A DNA stretch of 64,000 nucleotides from Asparagopsis taxiformis (lineage: Eukaryota > Rhodophyta > Florideophyceae > Bonnemaisoniales > Bonnemaisoniaceae): positions 20,833 to 84,832 of the forward strand of contig JALQPE010002496.1 of the NCBI GenBank assembly GCA_030407315.1. The letters run 5' to 3'. Positions within the stretch are counted from its first letter, which is position 1. Every line of letters begins with the position of its first letter. The notes beneath the pieces were generated by a model. It did no database searches. It saw only the letters and a program-made list of their open reading frames with translations, and had not been told where the DNA came from. The translations under genes and the position numbers were made by a program. Positions 1 through 11,085 of the stretch are shown here, one piece after another.

Positions 1-2220
1 AACACCCCATCCGAGTTCTGGGCAGAAGCACTCTCCTGTGCTGCCTACATTCGTAACCGTGTCACCAGCCGCTCCCTGCCAACTGGAAATACTCCGTATG
101 AGATCTGGTATGGTAGGAAACCGAGTATTGCTCATATGCGAACGTTCGGAAGTAGATGCTGGTACAAAACGCCTGATAAACTTCTTCAGACCCTTGATTT
201 GCGGGCAAAGGAAGCAATTATGCTTGGATACGCAAGCTCCCAGAAAGCCTACAAACTATGGGACACAGCAAATGAAAAGGTCGTTGTATCGCGAGACGTA
301 GTGTTCGACGAGCTGCAAAAGAAGCGTTTGCCATCTTCTGATACAGACTACAACAGCGTTGATGCTGCTTCTGAGTCCAATACTGAGCCATGGGATGGAG
401 ACAGCAAGTCTGGTCTCTCTACCAAACAGGATACTCCTCCTTCATCCCATTCGGACTCTGACTCTGACACCAACGCTCCACAACCTCAATCTCCTCCACC
501 AACTCCCTCAGCATCTACTGATGAGTCTCTCCTTAACACTCCGCGTAAATCTTCTCGATCTCGTAAACCTCCGGGTGAGTGGTGGAAAACAACTGCCCTT
601 GTCTCCACTACTGCTGATACCACTCCGGAACATCTTCTTACCTTCACTGAGGTGACCAAGGGGGAGGAGAAAGATCTCTGGATTGAGGCCATTCAGTCCG
701 AGATGGATTCCCTCGAAGCAAATGGCACCTGGATTCTGGTCCCCCGCAGTGAAGCTCTCAACCTCCTCACTTCGAAGTGGGTCTTCAAACGCAAAGATGT
801 TGTGAGTGAAACTGGTGAGCACTCGATCAAACACAAAGCTCGACTCGTAACTCGAGGATTCCAGCAGAAGTACGGCATCGACTACTCCGAGACTTATGCC
901 CCCGTTGTCCAGTTCTGTACTCTTCGCATGTTCTTTGCGCTCACTGTCCACCACGATTTGCACTGCGATCAAATGGACGTCAAAACAGCCTTTCTCTACG
1001 GAGATCTCGAGCAGGACATATTCATGGAGCAGCCGGAGGGATTCGTCGACTCGAAGCATCCAGACCATGTCTGCAAACTGCAAAAGGCTCTATACGGACT
1101 GAAACAAGCTCCGAGGCAGTGGCATGCTAAGATCGATGACTTTCTCATTTCACAGCTCGACTTCCAGAGCTCTCCGTACGATCCATGTTTCTACGTCAGG
1201 TATCGTGACGACTCTATGATCATCACTGCACTATACGTCGACGATATTCTTCTTGCTTCAAGCAGTAGAGATATGTTGGATGAGCTGAAAGCAGAGTTCA
1301 GCAAGCGTTTCGAGATGAAGGATTGTGGTAGAGCTCGGGTATGTCTTGGCCTAGAGATTGCGCGCAACACCTCCAAAGGACTGCTACACTTGAATCAGTC
1401 TCGCTACGCTGAAAAGGTATTGGAACGGTTTGGAATGGAAAACGCAAGTCCGGTTGTTACGCCAATGCAAGCTCAGATCTCCGTCGCGGATACCGAAACT
1501 GAGCCCATCGACTCTACGCTCTATCGCAGAGCAATTGGCAGCCTGATGTACCTAGCGGTGGGAACTCGCCCTGACATCGCATTTGCTGTTGGGAGACTTG
1601 CACAGTTCGTTGAGGCCCCGACAAAAGCTCTCTGGGTAGCCGTTAAACGTGTCCTGCGCTACATCGCTGGTACACGGGACTTTGGCGTGATGTACAGAGC
1701 TACAGCAACACTTGCACCAGTCGGGTACAGCGACTCGGACTGGGGCGGTTGTACTATCAACCGGAAGTCGACCAGTGGCTATGTCTTCAAAATGGCTGGA
1801 GGAGCGGTGAGCTGGAAGTCTCGTAAGCAAGGCTGTGTAGCCCAGTCTTCCTCAGAAGCCGAATACATGGCTCTCAGTGCAGCAGTGAAGGAGACAATCT
1901 GGCTGAGAAACATCGTTGGTTTCAGCAGCAGTACAAATCCTGCAGATCCTATCCTCATCAATGTGGATAATCAAGGATCTATCAAAATGGCTAGGAACGA
2001 TGCTTCTGGAACCCGCACAAAGCATATCGACATTCGGTACCACTTTGTCCGGGATTGCCTCCTCGAAGGGATGTTCGATATCGACTACTGTCCAACATCC
2101 GATATGGTAGCGGATGTCCTCACTAAGCCTCTGCAAAGGATTCAGTTCGTCAAGCTTCGTGAACTTATGGGGGTAACTACCAAATCATTAATCGAGAAGG
2201 TCAAAGAGGGGGAGTGTTGA
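1..2220 (+). CDS. Ty1/copia retrotransposon Pol, 3' part (integrase C-terminal region, reverse transcriptase, RNase H)
   Basis: The frame is open from base 1, so the protein is cut by the window edge; 739 residues are visible. The first ~100 residues look like the end of a copia integrase (FWAEA, TPYEIWYGRKP, then the GYA-KAYKLWD region). An S/T/P-rich linker follows. The RVT_2 reverse transcriptase shows KARLVTRGF, MDVKTAFLYGDL, GLKQAPRQW and the catalytic YVDD at 1234-1245. RNase H shows YSDSDWGG, RKSTSGY and SSSEAEYMALS. The order integrase-RT-RNase H is diagnostic of Ty1/copia. The stop lies 6 bp inside the 3' LTR. All visible catalytic motifs are intact, so this copy may be young. It copies element RNA to DNA and integrates it; gag and protease lie outside the window. 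Confidence 0.97.
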   Translation, partial: NTPSEFWAEALSCAAYIRNRVTSRSLPTGNTPYEIWYGRKPSIAHMRTFGSRCWYKTPDKLLQTLDLRAKEAIMLGYASSQKAYKLWDTANEKVVVSRDVVFDELQKKRLPSSDTDYNSVDAASESNTEPWDGDSKSGLSTKQDTPPSSHSDSDSDTNAPQPQSPPPTPSASTDESLLNTPRKSSRSRKPPGEWWKTTALVSTTADTTPEHLLTFTEVTKGEEKDLWIEAIQSEMDSLEANGTWILVPRSEALNLLTSKWVFKRKDVVSETGEHSIKHKARLVTRGFQQKYGIDYSETYAPVVQFCTLRMFFALTVHHDLHCDQMDVKTAFLYGDLEQDIFMEQPEGFVDSKHPDHVCKLQKALYGLKQAPRQWHAKIDDFLISQLDFQSSPYDPCFYVRYRDDSMIITALYVDDILLASSSRDMLDELKAEFSKRFEMKDCGRARVCLGLEIARNTSKGLLHLNQSRYAEKVLERFGMENASPVVTPMQAQISVADTETEPIDSTLYRRAIGSLMYLAVGTRPDIAFAVGRLAQFVEAPTKALWVAVKRVLRYIAGTRDFGVMYRATATLAPVGYSDSDWGGCTINRKSTSGYVFKMAGGAVSWKSRKQGCVAQSSSEAEYMALSAAVKETIWLRNIVGFSSSTNPADPILINVDNQGSIKMARNDASGTRTKHIDIRYHFVRDCLLEGMFDIDYCPTSDMVADVLTKPLQRIQFVKLRELMGVTTKSLIEKVKEGEC

Positions 2221-2702
2221 AGCACTGGAATTGGCCCTGAGGGGCTCAATTACGTGAGAAAACTTTGACCCTCGATTTCTCCTAGAAGGAGTGCTCTATG
2301 CGCTCCGAAACCTATCTCATCGTGTTCAGCGTGCCCGAATTAGTCGGGTAGCAACTTCTCCGAAGCTTCTACGACCTTTCTTCATGGAGATAATAGCGTC
2401 TGAAGTTTCAATTTGTTTGGCATAGTTTCAATTAGTAATTAGAAATGCCAGGATGGGTTGCCATCATGGCAGAGGGGAAATGTTATGATAAGTGTACACG
2501 TGTGGGTGATATGATTGAGAAGCCCACGTGTACCACATTGGCAGCGGGTGTTTGCTAGGACAGACTGTCAGTGACAGTCTGTCTGGAGCAGCCATGTACA
2601 GGCTGTCCTTAGCACCGCCGACGCACCTCGGCGAGAATACAAATTATGTAGTGAGCTCGCAGATTCAATAAACGCTCGGTAAGCGACCAATTCGTTTCAA
2701 CA
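2215..2702 (+). repeat. 3' LTR of the copia element
   Basis: It starts at TGTTGAA just after a purine-rich tract (2204-2214, AAGAGGGGGAG) and ends in TTCAACA, giving the TG...CA ends and a 7-bp terminal inverted repeat expected of an LTR. Length is 488 bp. An AATAAA poly(A) signal lies at 2667-2672. The DNA after it (from 2703) resembles the sequence around 4047 and 5109, so the element inserted into a copy of that older repeat. The 5' LTR is outside the window, so target duplication and age cannot be read. Confidence 0.92.
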
Positions 2703-3455
2703 GGAATGGTATGGACGGCTGTAGGCGGCATTTGGTAACACATTGTGTTGTCTACACCCGGTTTGAGCTGGGTGTTGTGTCTAGTATGGTTGGAGGAGTG
2801 CACGAAATTTCGACCACGTGGTCGGAAATGGTTCAATTTTCTCACGACAGAGATTCTGAGTTTCGAAATTCAAACTCGTTAAAGTGGGCTGGAGTTGGTG
2901 TGAACACCTCCAGGACCTCTGGGAAGGATCTGGTAACACATGTCCTGTGACTGCACGCGGTTATCCTCTCTGAAATCAACCATAGATTATCGGAGGGCAA
3001 AATCTACTCTTGGTGTCGTGTGGCACATTGACTATACAAAACCGTCTGTTTCCAGTTTTTATATACTTTACTCTCGAGTAGATAGGATTTCAGCTGTCCA
3101 AGTAAAGAATGGGCCATATAAATGTTTCATTTCAACACAAGCATTGTGCAATTCAACCTCTTCCAGGTCCAAAAACTTGTCCAGAGTACACTTCCAGGCC
3201 ATCGCCTGGGAGCGTACTCTGGACAATTTTTTGGACTAAGTGCACTTTCAAGTGCATGCACTTGGAGGCATCCAGTCCAAATCTACGTCGTTCCGACAAA
3301 GTTGAATTTTGGCCATGGCCGAAATTCATCACATCTGTAGTTGTGAGAATCTGATGACCAAAATCGATGCATTCTGCCAGCCCTAATGCGCAAGCCAGAA
3401 GCTTTACGGACAGATAAATCACCTTTCTGTACTCCCCAGAGCCACTCCAGCCCTT
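2703..3455. repeat. Diverged dispersed repeat, copy 1, ending in one unit of the 170-bp repeat
   Basis: About 400 bp here are related to 4047-4440 and 5109-5480. Shared landmarks are the GGACGGCTG block, ACCCGGTCTGAGCT, the AAATTTCAACCACG block, GTTGGTGTGAACACCTC and GTGTGGCACATTGACTATAC. From ~3292 one diverged unit of the repeat that is tandem at 5911-6592 follows. No credible coding region. Confidence 0.75.
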
Positions 3456-3462
3456 ATACAGT

Positions 3463-3530
3463 ACGGTGTTGAAAAGGGGGCCTCAGACAGTACGGTGAGA
3501 CAGTGATTTTTACTGCCTCACTGTACAATG
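3463..3530 (+). repeat. Terminal inverted repeat, left-type end
   Basis: It begins ACGGTGTTGAAAAGGGGGCC, then CTCAGACAGTAC and a GAGACAGTGATTTTTACTG stretch. Its reverse complement is at 43430-43488. The first 31 bases match exactly and much of the next 30 as well. AGT precedes it (3460-3462), and AGT follows the mate (43489-43491). The orientation says the element body lies to the right. Confidence 0.75.
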
Positions 3531-3762
3531 ATCTTCAGGAAGTAGGATATTCTCTAGGCCTAGCACGGGAGAGAAAGATGGAAGCGTAGGCATGCAGAAG
3601 TATAGAGGCAATAGTATGTGTAGACTATGGCAGTGGTACAAAAGTATTTCATGCACGAAAAGGACTGGTAGAGTGACACTAGAGAAGTGGTGCTTAGCAG
3701 GAAGGGAGGTGGAGATGATGAAGGAGGACAACAGACATGAGATCGAGGGTTGAGACCAACGG

Positions 3763-3972
3763 CTTACAGACGGAGCAGTTTACCAGGGATGTTTACAGCA
3801 AAGTCATCGTTACGATGACTTTGCTGTAAGAAAACAATTCATTACAGTAGCCATGATTTTTTACCGGGTAAAAAATTCTTCGGCCACTGTAATGAAAACG
3901 TTTTCTTACAGCAAAGTCATCGTAACGATGACTTTGCTGTAAGCATCCCTGGTAAACTGCCTCAGCTGTAAG
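3763..3972. mobile_element. Fold-back (palindrome-bearing) MITE-like element
   Basis: The ends are inverted: CTTACAG, a GCAGTTTACCAGGGATG block and an ACAGCAAAGTCATCG arm on the left, with the mirror image ending CTGTAAG on the right. Inside are two near-perfect 38-39-bp palindromes (3793-3830, 3905-3943) with arms CAGCAAAGTCATCG/CGATGACTTTGCTG. They flank another inverted repeat centred on TTTTTTACCGGGTAAAAAA. CGG occurs at both outer borders, a possible 3-bp duplication. No coding capacity. Confidence 0.8.
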
Positions 3973-4662
3973 CGGCTGGGAGCTTGGTCCCTCCCTAACC
4001 TTGGGAAGGGTGAGCAAGGAATTGTGAAGCCGTAAAACATGGCAGAGGGATGGTTTGGACGGCTGTTAGCGGTGTTGGGGAGCACTCTGCGTCGTGCTAA
4101 CCCGGTCTGGGCTGGGTGCCCTGCCTGGTACGGCGGGAGGAGTGCACAAAATTTCAAACACAATTTTCTCAAGAGTGAAATTCTGATTGTCGAAACTCAA
4201 CCTCCCTAAAATGAACTAGAGCTGGCATGAGCACCTCCACGACGTCTGGAAAGGTACTGACAGCACGTTTTCGGAGCATTGGCGCAGCTGTTCTCTCTGA
4301 GATCAAGCATAGAGTATCCGTGGCCAGATTCTATTCCTGGTGCCGTGTGGCACAGTGACCACACCAAATCACCCTTTTTACCAGACTATAGATTTGAGTT
4401 ACTAGGAATCTAGCTGCCTTCAATACCAACATAGTTGGTAAGTAGGCTAGCCTAGGATTGTAGGAAAATCAGGAAGGATGAGAGGGTAGGTATGCAGCAA
4501 CATGAAGGGGGTAGTATGAGTAGATAATGGCGGTGGTAGACAAGGATTGCACTCACCGAAGGGTCGGCTGGAGTGACACCAGAGTCGACACAGGAAGGGA
4601 GGTTGGGATAGGCTGGGATGAAGGAGGACAAGAGACATGAGAGAGAGGGTGAGGCCAGACCG
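3973..4662. repeat. Dispersed repeat copy 2 and unclassified spacer
   Basis: Positions 4047-4440 are a diverged copy of the repeat at 2703 and 5109. Positions 4441-4662 resemble 3530-3760 (AGGCATGCAG, AGTATGAGTAGA, GGATGAAGGAGGACA), so the unit upstream of each fold-back element is itself duplicated. No gene. Confidence 0.6.
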
Positions 4663-5039
4663 CTTACAGCTGAGGCAGTTTACCGCGGTTGCTGACAGCA
4701 AAGTCATCGTTACGATGACTTTGCTGTAAGAAAGGAAACATTACAGCCGGCACGATTTTTTACCCGGAAAAAAAATTCTTGGTGATTTTTACCCGGTAAA
4801 AGTTATTCGCCCACTGTAATGTTTTCTTTTCTTACAGCAAAGTCATCGTAACGATGACTTTGCTGTAAGTAAACGTTTCATTACAGTATCCACGATTTTT
4901 TACCCGGTAAAAAAATTCTTGGTGATTTTTTACCCGGTAAAAATCCTTCGCCCACTGTAATGTTTTCTTTTCTTACAGCAAAGTCATCGTAACGATGACT
5001 TTTCTGTAAGCATCCCTAGTGAATTGCCTCAACTGTAAG
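4663..5039. mobile_element. Fold-back MITE-like element with three palindromes
   Basis: Same family as 3763-3972. CTTACAGCTGAGGCAGTTTA at the left is mirrored at the right (5011-5039). It holds three ~38-bp palindromes (4694-4730, 4831-4869, 4972-5010). The spacers between them are inverted repeats centred on TTTACCCGGTAAA. The longer internal array suggests expansion by unequal exchange or slippage. Confidence 0.8.
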
Positions 5040-5910
5040 CGGCTGGGAGCTTTGTCCCTCCCTCACCTTGGGAAGGGTGCGATAGGAATTGTGAAGTCGG
5101 GAACATTGTGGAAGGATGGTTTCGACGGCTTCGGGCGGCTTTCAAGAGCAATCTGTGTCTTGTTCACCCGGTCTGAGCTAACTAAAAAGTTCAGTATTGC
5201 GAGAGGAGCACGCAAAATTTCAACCACGATTTTCTCATGACAGAGATTCTGGCGGTCAAAATTCAAACTCGTTGAAATGGACTAGAGTTGGTGTGAACAC
5301 CTCTAGGACCTCTGGAAAGGTACTGCCTGCACATTTTCCGAGGCTACAAGAGGCTGTTCTCTCCAATATCAAGCATAGATTATCGATGCGCAAAATCTAC
5401 TCCTGGTACTGTGTAGCACATTGACTATACAAAACTGTCCGTTTACCGTTATAATACACCCTACTTTCAAGTAGGTAGTAATCTAGATATTCACTTTACA
5501 TCTATGGTTATGAAGCAGGTTAGGCTAGGATAGGAGGGTAGGCATGGAGTGAAATGAAGGCAGTGGTATGAGTAGACTATGGCAGTGGAAGACAGGTATT
5601 TAATTCACAAGAGGGGCGTGTGAAGTGACACCAGAGGCACGGTGTGTCACAGGAAGGGAGATTGGGATGATGAAGGAGGAGTAGAGACTTGAGAGATGGG
5701 TTGTTGAGGAATGATTCTAGCTCCAGTACATAACTACATTGCTCCTCTATAGGCCACGGCAATCGACTCCAGCAGTCCAAGCAAAATGGACTATACGAAT
5801 GTTTCATTTCAATATCAGAATTGTGCAGTTGAGCCTCTTCAAGGTCCGAAAACTTGTCCAGAGTACGCTTCCAGGCTACTTGAAGGCATCCAGACCACTT
5901 GCACATCGTT
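5040..5910. repeat. Dispersed repeat copy 3 and spacer
   Basis: Positions 5109-5480 are a third copy of the 2703-type repeat. Positions 5530-5705 repeat the spacer seen at 3590-3740 and 4480-4650. Positions 5790-5890 resemble 3110-3220 (ATGTTTCATTTCAA, AACTTGTCCAGAGTAC). No credible gene. Confidence 0.6.
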
Positions 5911-6592
5911 CCGACAAATTCAATTTTGGCCATCACATCTCCAGTTGTGAGAATCTGATGACCCAAAATTGATACATTCTGGCATCCCTACCACGCAAGC
6001 CAGAAGCTTTGAGTACAATTAGACCATGTCTCAGTGCTCCCTAGAGCCACTCCATCCCTTCTAGACCACTTCCACATCGTTCCGAAAAATTTCAATTCTG
6101 GCCATCGCATCTCCAGTTGTGGGAATCTGGTTGCCAAAAATCGATGCATTCTGTCAGCCCTAACGCACAAGCCGGAAGCATTACGAACACATAGAACACT
6201 TTTCCGCACTCCCCAGAGCCACTCCATCCCTTCCAGACCAATTCCACATCGTTCCCACAAAGTTCAATTTTGGCCATCATATCTCCAGTTGTGAGAATCT
6301 GATGGCCAAAAATCGATGCATTCTGTCAGCCCTAATGCGTAATCCAGCAGCTTTACGAACGCATAGAACACTTTTCCGTACTCCCTAGAGCCACTCCAAC
6401 CCTTACAGACCACTTCCACATCATTCGGACAAAGTTCAATTTTGGCCATCACATCTCCAGTTGTGAGAATCTGATGGCCAAAAATCGATGAATTCTACCA
6501 GCCCTTCCACGCAAGCCAGAAGCTCCTAGTACAATTAAAACACGTTTTAGTGCTCTCTAGAACCACCCAACCCTTTCAGACCACTTTACAGC
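5911..6592. repeat. Tandem array, four units of ~170 bp
   Basis: Units begin near 5911, 6081, 6254 and 6425. Each carries TTCAATTTTGGCCATCACAT, CCAGTTGTGAGAATCTGAT, AAAATCGATGCATTCTG, CGCAAGCCAGAAGC and a CCCTAGAGCCACTCCA block. A fifth, isolated and diverged unit lies at ~3292-3455. No coding frame is conserved between units. Confidence 0.85.
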
Positions 6593-6660
6593 CTTTCCCG
6601 CGGGGTCCGAAATCGTTTCCTTCTTCTTCCCGAGTGAGAAACATCAGTCCCTCTCGTATG

Positions 6661-6806
6661 CTTACAGAGAGGTTGGTTTACCATGGTTTCTTACAGTAAA
6701 GTCATCGTTTCGATGACTTTGCTGTAATGTTTTGTTTTCTTACAGCAAAGTCATCGTAACGATGACTTTGCTGTAAGCAACCTGGGTAAACTGCCTCTGC
6801 TGTAAG
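6661..6806. mobile_element. Fold-back MITE-like element, short copy
   Basis: Third member of the family: CTTACAG...GGTTTACCATGG at the left, mirrored by GGGTAAACTGCC...CTGTAAG at the right. Two palindromes lie inside (6690-6727 with one arm mismatched, 6739-6777). They are separated by only ~11 bp, so the TTTACCCGGTAAA spacer palindrome has been lost. Confidence 0.75.
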
Positions 6807-7708
6807 AAAACAGAATAGCAGTTCCGACAACTTGTCCTGAAATCCCGTCCTCCCGCACCAGCTCGTAGTCTGTTACCGTCACCCGAAGTAAGTCCTGCAA
6901 CTACTGCAGTTCCTTCCCCGCAGAGAAATGTATTTGTCGATGCTCGGGCACTCTCAGACATGGCGAAACTTGAGCTAGTGTATCAGGCACATGTTGTAGC
7001 AGCCGTACTTTGTGGTCAGTCTGGGAGCTATGCTACCTCTGGGCATATGGTGGTATACATGGGGTCTGTAATGATGAAGTCGTATTGCATGATTGCCGGG
7101 TGTGTGGAACGGGTGATCGAGGTCAATAGCCCTAGATATCGAAAGAGAATTCGTGTGCGTTCAAAGGCGGCTGGGCCAGAGTATACTGCTTTCGCTGCGC
7201 GGTATGGCAGTTGAGAACCAAGTATGGAATCTAGCAGGTGCCTTGCGTCCGCCAATCATTGGTCATCCATTATGGATGATTATGGCAGCTTGACACAAGT
7301 TTGCCAATGAAGAAATTTAGCTACACATGTGTGGTTATAACCACGCAGTATACTGCAGTAACCTTCCGTGCAGTTGATATCAGTGTCAACAACATATCAT
7401 CCTCTGCATATCTAGATGCCAACTTTGCATCCACCATAGGTACAGCAGCTTTATCTCTCGTCTTCAGGCGACAGCCTGATTGACATAAAATCCACTCTAT
7501 TGCACCATATACATCCGCGATTCGAGAACACACGAAGTTAGTACAACGTTCCAATACTCTCATCACATGATACCTGACAGTCTATGGGTACGATATTTAT
7601 TCCGCAATAGACTAGCAATTGCTAGTCATTTTAACATGTACAATCTAGATCACTGCAGCACCTGTACATTACAAACCTAATCTACAACACCTGCACTAGT
7701 CATTACAC
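6807..7708. other. Intergenic, no feature recognised
   Basis: Short open frames exist (for example 6960-7214 on the plus strand) but show no recognisable motif or neighbour logic. I see nothing I can support here. Confidence 0.5.
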
Positions 7709-7935
7709 TTACAACAGCGATGAAAAGATGATCTTAAACTGCTCAATAATCCCCTTGCCGGTCACTGCCTCTGTCACAATACCGATGAAGAAGCCCATCA
7801 TGGCAGCATGTCCATTGAGCTGCACAGCGAATAGGAAATAGCTATTTCGCGCGACCACTCGCGCTCAGCGCTATGTGCAGCCATTTCCTTGGCGATGCGG
7901 TTCTCCTCAAGACGCTTGTAACCGTGAAGCGTCCA
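7709..7935 (-). pseudogene. Fragment of an LHC/ELIP/one-helix-type chlorophyll-binding-like protein
   Basis: The C-terminal frame (stop at 7709-7711) reads a membrane helix with LNGHAAMMGFFIGIVTEAVT then GKG. This closely resembles the chlorophyll-binding helix of LHC, ELIP and high-light-induced proteins, E-x-x-NGRxAMxGF, except that the usual R is H. The upstream part (EENRIAKEMAAHSAEREWSR) is in another frame. The switch falls in a CGCGCG run (7848-7853), which fits a 2-bp indel. No convincing start or transit peptide survives; upstream it runs straight into WD40-like sequence. Family members sit in thylakoid membranes. I infer a truncated pseudogene, though an undetected intron at the frame switch is possible. 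Confidence 0.5.
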
Positions 7936-7959
7936 GTGGGAAAACAGAACATTCAAATG

Positions 7960-9990
7960 AAATTGCAATGAATTGCAATTGCTGAACAAAACGCAAGTCA
8001 CCCAATCGAGATTGTGATATTCACGAGAAGACGACCATATTTGCTAGCGTCTCTCGAGATCGAATATTCGTACATTTCCATCATCCGATCCGGATGCCTG
8101 CAGTCGCCCATCACCGCCTAGCGCGACGCTGGTCACACAATCTTCTTGACAATCCAACACCTTGCCAATATTTTCAAAACTCTCTGCGTCTCAAACACGA
8201 ATCCCTTCATAATATGATGCAGACACCACGACATCTTCCCTCTGCCCAGCCGTTAGCGAGGTTATATAACTATATTTATTATGTTCATCGACAGTTTGGA
8301 TCGCGCTCCCGCTTTCCAGGTCTATCACCACCAGTCGTCTATAGACGATGTATACACACCAGCCGCTCTACGATTCCGCTCTCGCTTCTCACATCTCGCA
8401 ATCTTCCATACATCTGGAATGTACACTCCTCCCGATTTTGCTCGCAATACGGTGCCATGCAGAGCCGCATTTCGTTGATTAATACTTCAAAGTCGCTTGT
8501 TACATTTCTCGCTGTTTCAGTCTTCTCATTCTCCATTAAATACATCTTCAATAACTGCAGTTCACTCATCACCTTTTGAAACGGAGCTTGGTTCTTGCCG
8601 TCATTCATTCGCTCTACCCTTCGATAGTCGGTGAGCAGTCCCAGTGTCTCAATTACTAGTCCAGCACCGAGTAGATGCCGCAATATATTTTCAACTATGT
8701 ACTCGTCACCGCTGTCTATCTTTCACCATTCAACTTGTCTACATTCACTTCCCATTGTCATCCCACTACTCTCACCATCTCTACTGCTTCCACTCCCCAC
8801 AACCCACGCTCCGTATCCATCAACTTGTCTCTTGTGCCAGAACCGTACACCTTCCTTCTCCTCCGCCTTTTTCACACACATTTCGTGCACCAGATCGTGC
8901 AGTGGTACTCCTAGCCCCCTTCCACCCTCATCTTCTACAAGTGATACAAGACTGTGCTGTGAAAACATCCTCACTGCCCACAGCCCCTCAACTACTCCCC
9001 AAATCTTCTCAATCGCACACGATGGAAGAATCTTCTGCTTTTCTACAATGCAAAGCGAACGAAACATTTCTCCCACTGTCACGCTCTCCCCGTCCATTTC
9101 TTCTCAATTGGCCATAAACTCGTCTCCACCGCCACCTTCAGTCCACCATGCCTACTCCCACTTGCTGCATCTCCAAGCTGTCGAAAATTCGCCTCCAGAC
9201 TCTACCAGTATTCCTCTATTCCATTTCCCACCCACCCACCCATCCCTCTCCCTAGCACATCTTGCATTGCAGACCCAGCAACACTCAGTGCCAGCGGCAG
9301 ACCATCACACATCTCGATTATCCTCTCCAGTGCATCCCGATTTTCAGCCGTAAATTTTCCTATCCCCTCTTTGTCGATCCCACAGTAGCGGCATAAAATA
9401 TCGACGCTTCTATCCCTGCGCCAGTCTTCAGCACTTACTCCAATCGACAGATCATGTGTGGGTAGACGCCCAATCGCCTCATTACTCGTCGACGATAACA
9501 CCTTACAACACGTTCCCTCCATCTTTTGTACATCTGTACATACTTCTTCCACCAATGTGTACACATTGGTGTCGAGGTCCCAGACGTCGTCAAAGATCAG
9601 GAGGAAATGCTTGGAGGCGAAATGGTCCGTCAGCATGTTCATCAATCTGAGGTGCTTACTTGACTTGGCTGCGAATCGGGTAAAGTTGGGAAGGAAATCT
9701 GGGAGTGCTTCGGGGACAACATCTTCCATCTCGTCCAGAAGCGCTTGCACAGTGGCGTCATGACCGAGTTGTATCAACCACACGCCGTCGCTGAACTTGG
9801 CCCAGACGTGTTCATGTCTGCCGAGGGCGCGCAGGATGGTTGTTTTTCCTTCGCCACCCATGCCAACAACAGCTATGGCGTTTTGATTTGGGTCTTCGGA
9901 TAGGACGTCTGTCTTGGCTTTGCTTTCTGGGGTGCGCGAGTTTCGGGAAAAGTCGAGGACGACTTAGGGAGGATTCAGAGGTAGGTAGAA
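7960..9990 (-). pseudogene. Degraded NB-ARC / WD40 (NWD-type) STAND ATPase gene
   Basis: Read from high to low coordinates: the P-loop VVGMGGEGKTT lies at ~9834-9872. Walker B-like HFLLIFDDVWD and the GLPL motif (CDGLPLALSVAG) follow within an open frame to 9202. After a frame change, the ARC/winged-helix part resumes at 8723-9097 (SLVSLVEDEG...VPLHDLVHEM). A helical region follows at 8339-8683. Two WD40-like repeats lie at 8041-8345 (VVVSASYYEGIRV, then ASGSDDGNVRIFDLE). A third repeat start (DWVTCVLFS) is cut near 7960, where LHC-like sequence begins. There are at least two frameshifts, and a TGA replaces the usual WD40 Trp after GIRV. No start codon precedes the P-loop. Intact relatives are signalling switches; this copy cannot make the full protein. 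Confidence 0.75.
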
Positions 9991-10970
9991 GGCAGATGGT
10001 TGGGGTATGGGGGCTGCGTGGGGGTGAGACGAAACGGGAGAGGGGTGTGGGAGGTGAAGATGGTGATGAACGGAGGACGAAGGCATGGGTGCAGTAGAGG
10101 GCGATTGGCTGGATGGGGTAGTATGGGTGTCCATGGTGGTGAGAGAGATGATGTCAGACGCAGGGTTCGTATCGATATCAACGGGTGGAACAGAGGGATT
10201 ATGTAGAGGAGATGATTGGAGCAAAGACAGATGTGAAGGCAGAGAGGACGTCAGTGGTTCAAACAGAGCAGGTTATGTAAAGGATGCGACGAGAGCTTCG
10301 GCTGGAGCTTCAGCGGGAGTGTGAGGCAGCGAGCGGTTGGAGTGGGTAGACTGAGGAGGTTGCTGACGAGAAGATGTACTGGAGACAGAGAGAGGATTGG
10401 AGTCGGAGGAGAGGTTAGATCGGCTGTTGCGACGTCGTATGGCTAGGCAATTGTGCAGAGAGAATACGCGATAGAGAATGCAAGTTGTGGATTCGGATGA
10501 TGGATGGATAGAACTGATGGATAGACAGACGGATGGAAATTTATGGATCAATTCAAATATTATATTAATTTACAACGTGGATTGTTTAATTGTGTTCCCT
10601 CAGTGCTTCCAACAACGTGCACATCAAAATTGGGGGCGGGTAGTGTGAAACCAGATACAAAACATTGCCGGTGTGATGTCTGCTGCAGGCATTGTGCCAG
10701 TGAATATGCTGTCCCAAAAATGAACGATTTCGCCCCAAGTTCATTTCCCATCACTCCACTAATCCTACTAATCCCACTCGCACCATTCCCATTCACGTTC
10801 AACATGGAAAGTTTCCATGATACTCTCCAATGTCCCTCACACAAGATATGTTTAATCCTCCCAATCTTTCTCTCTACAACGTTCTATTCAGCATCTAGCT
10901 TCCCTAAATCCAACTATCTGTAAAGCTCCATCACAATTACTATAGTCTTATACCACACATCTGTGTTTTC
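9991..10970. other. Intergenic; possible remains of the NB-ARC gene's N-terminal linker
   Basis: On the minus strand 9975-10550 is Ser/Pro/His-rich open sequence in shifting frames, which may be the decayed N-terminal part of the NB-ARC gene. Positions 10551-10970 hold nothing I recognise. Confidence 0.35.
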
Positions 10971-10977
10971 GGAAGTG

Positions 10978-11055
10978 GACGCGGACGTCCAGTCTCTCTA
11001 GTACGGGTCCTAGTCGGCCCCGAGATTTACTAGAACAATGAACGTCCGCGTCCAA
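10978..11055. repeat. 78-bp mini inverted repeat with GGACGCGGACGT ends
   Basis: The left end GGACGCGGACGTCC is mirrored by ACGTCCGCGTCC on the right. The left flank (GTGTTTTCGGAAGTGGACGC) is related, inverted, to the ends at ~33395-33426 and ~47985-48014 (GCGTCCATTTCCGAGAACAC). This marks a shared terminal sequence of one repeat family. Confidence 0.65.
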
Positions 11056-11085
11056 AAAAAAATAAAAATTTTTTGGATGCGGACG

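Noticed and set aside
508..1083. 191-residue minus-strand frame opposite the copia Pol
   Set aside because: Antisense shadow of a gene with clear RT motifs; no independent signature.
8631..9353. 240-residue Ser/Pro/His-rich plus-strand frame
   Set aside because: Opposite strand of the NB-ARC remnant, which shows P-loop, DDVWD and GLPL; the plus frame has no motif.
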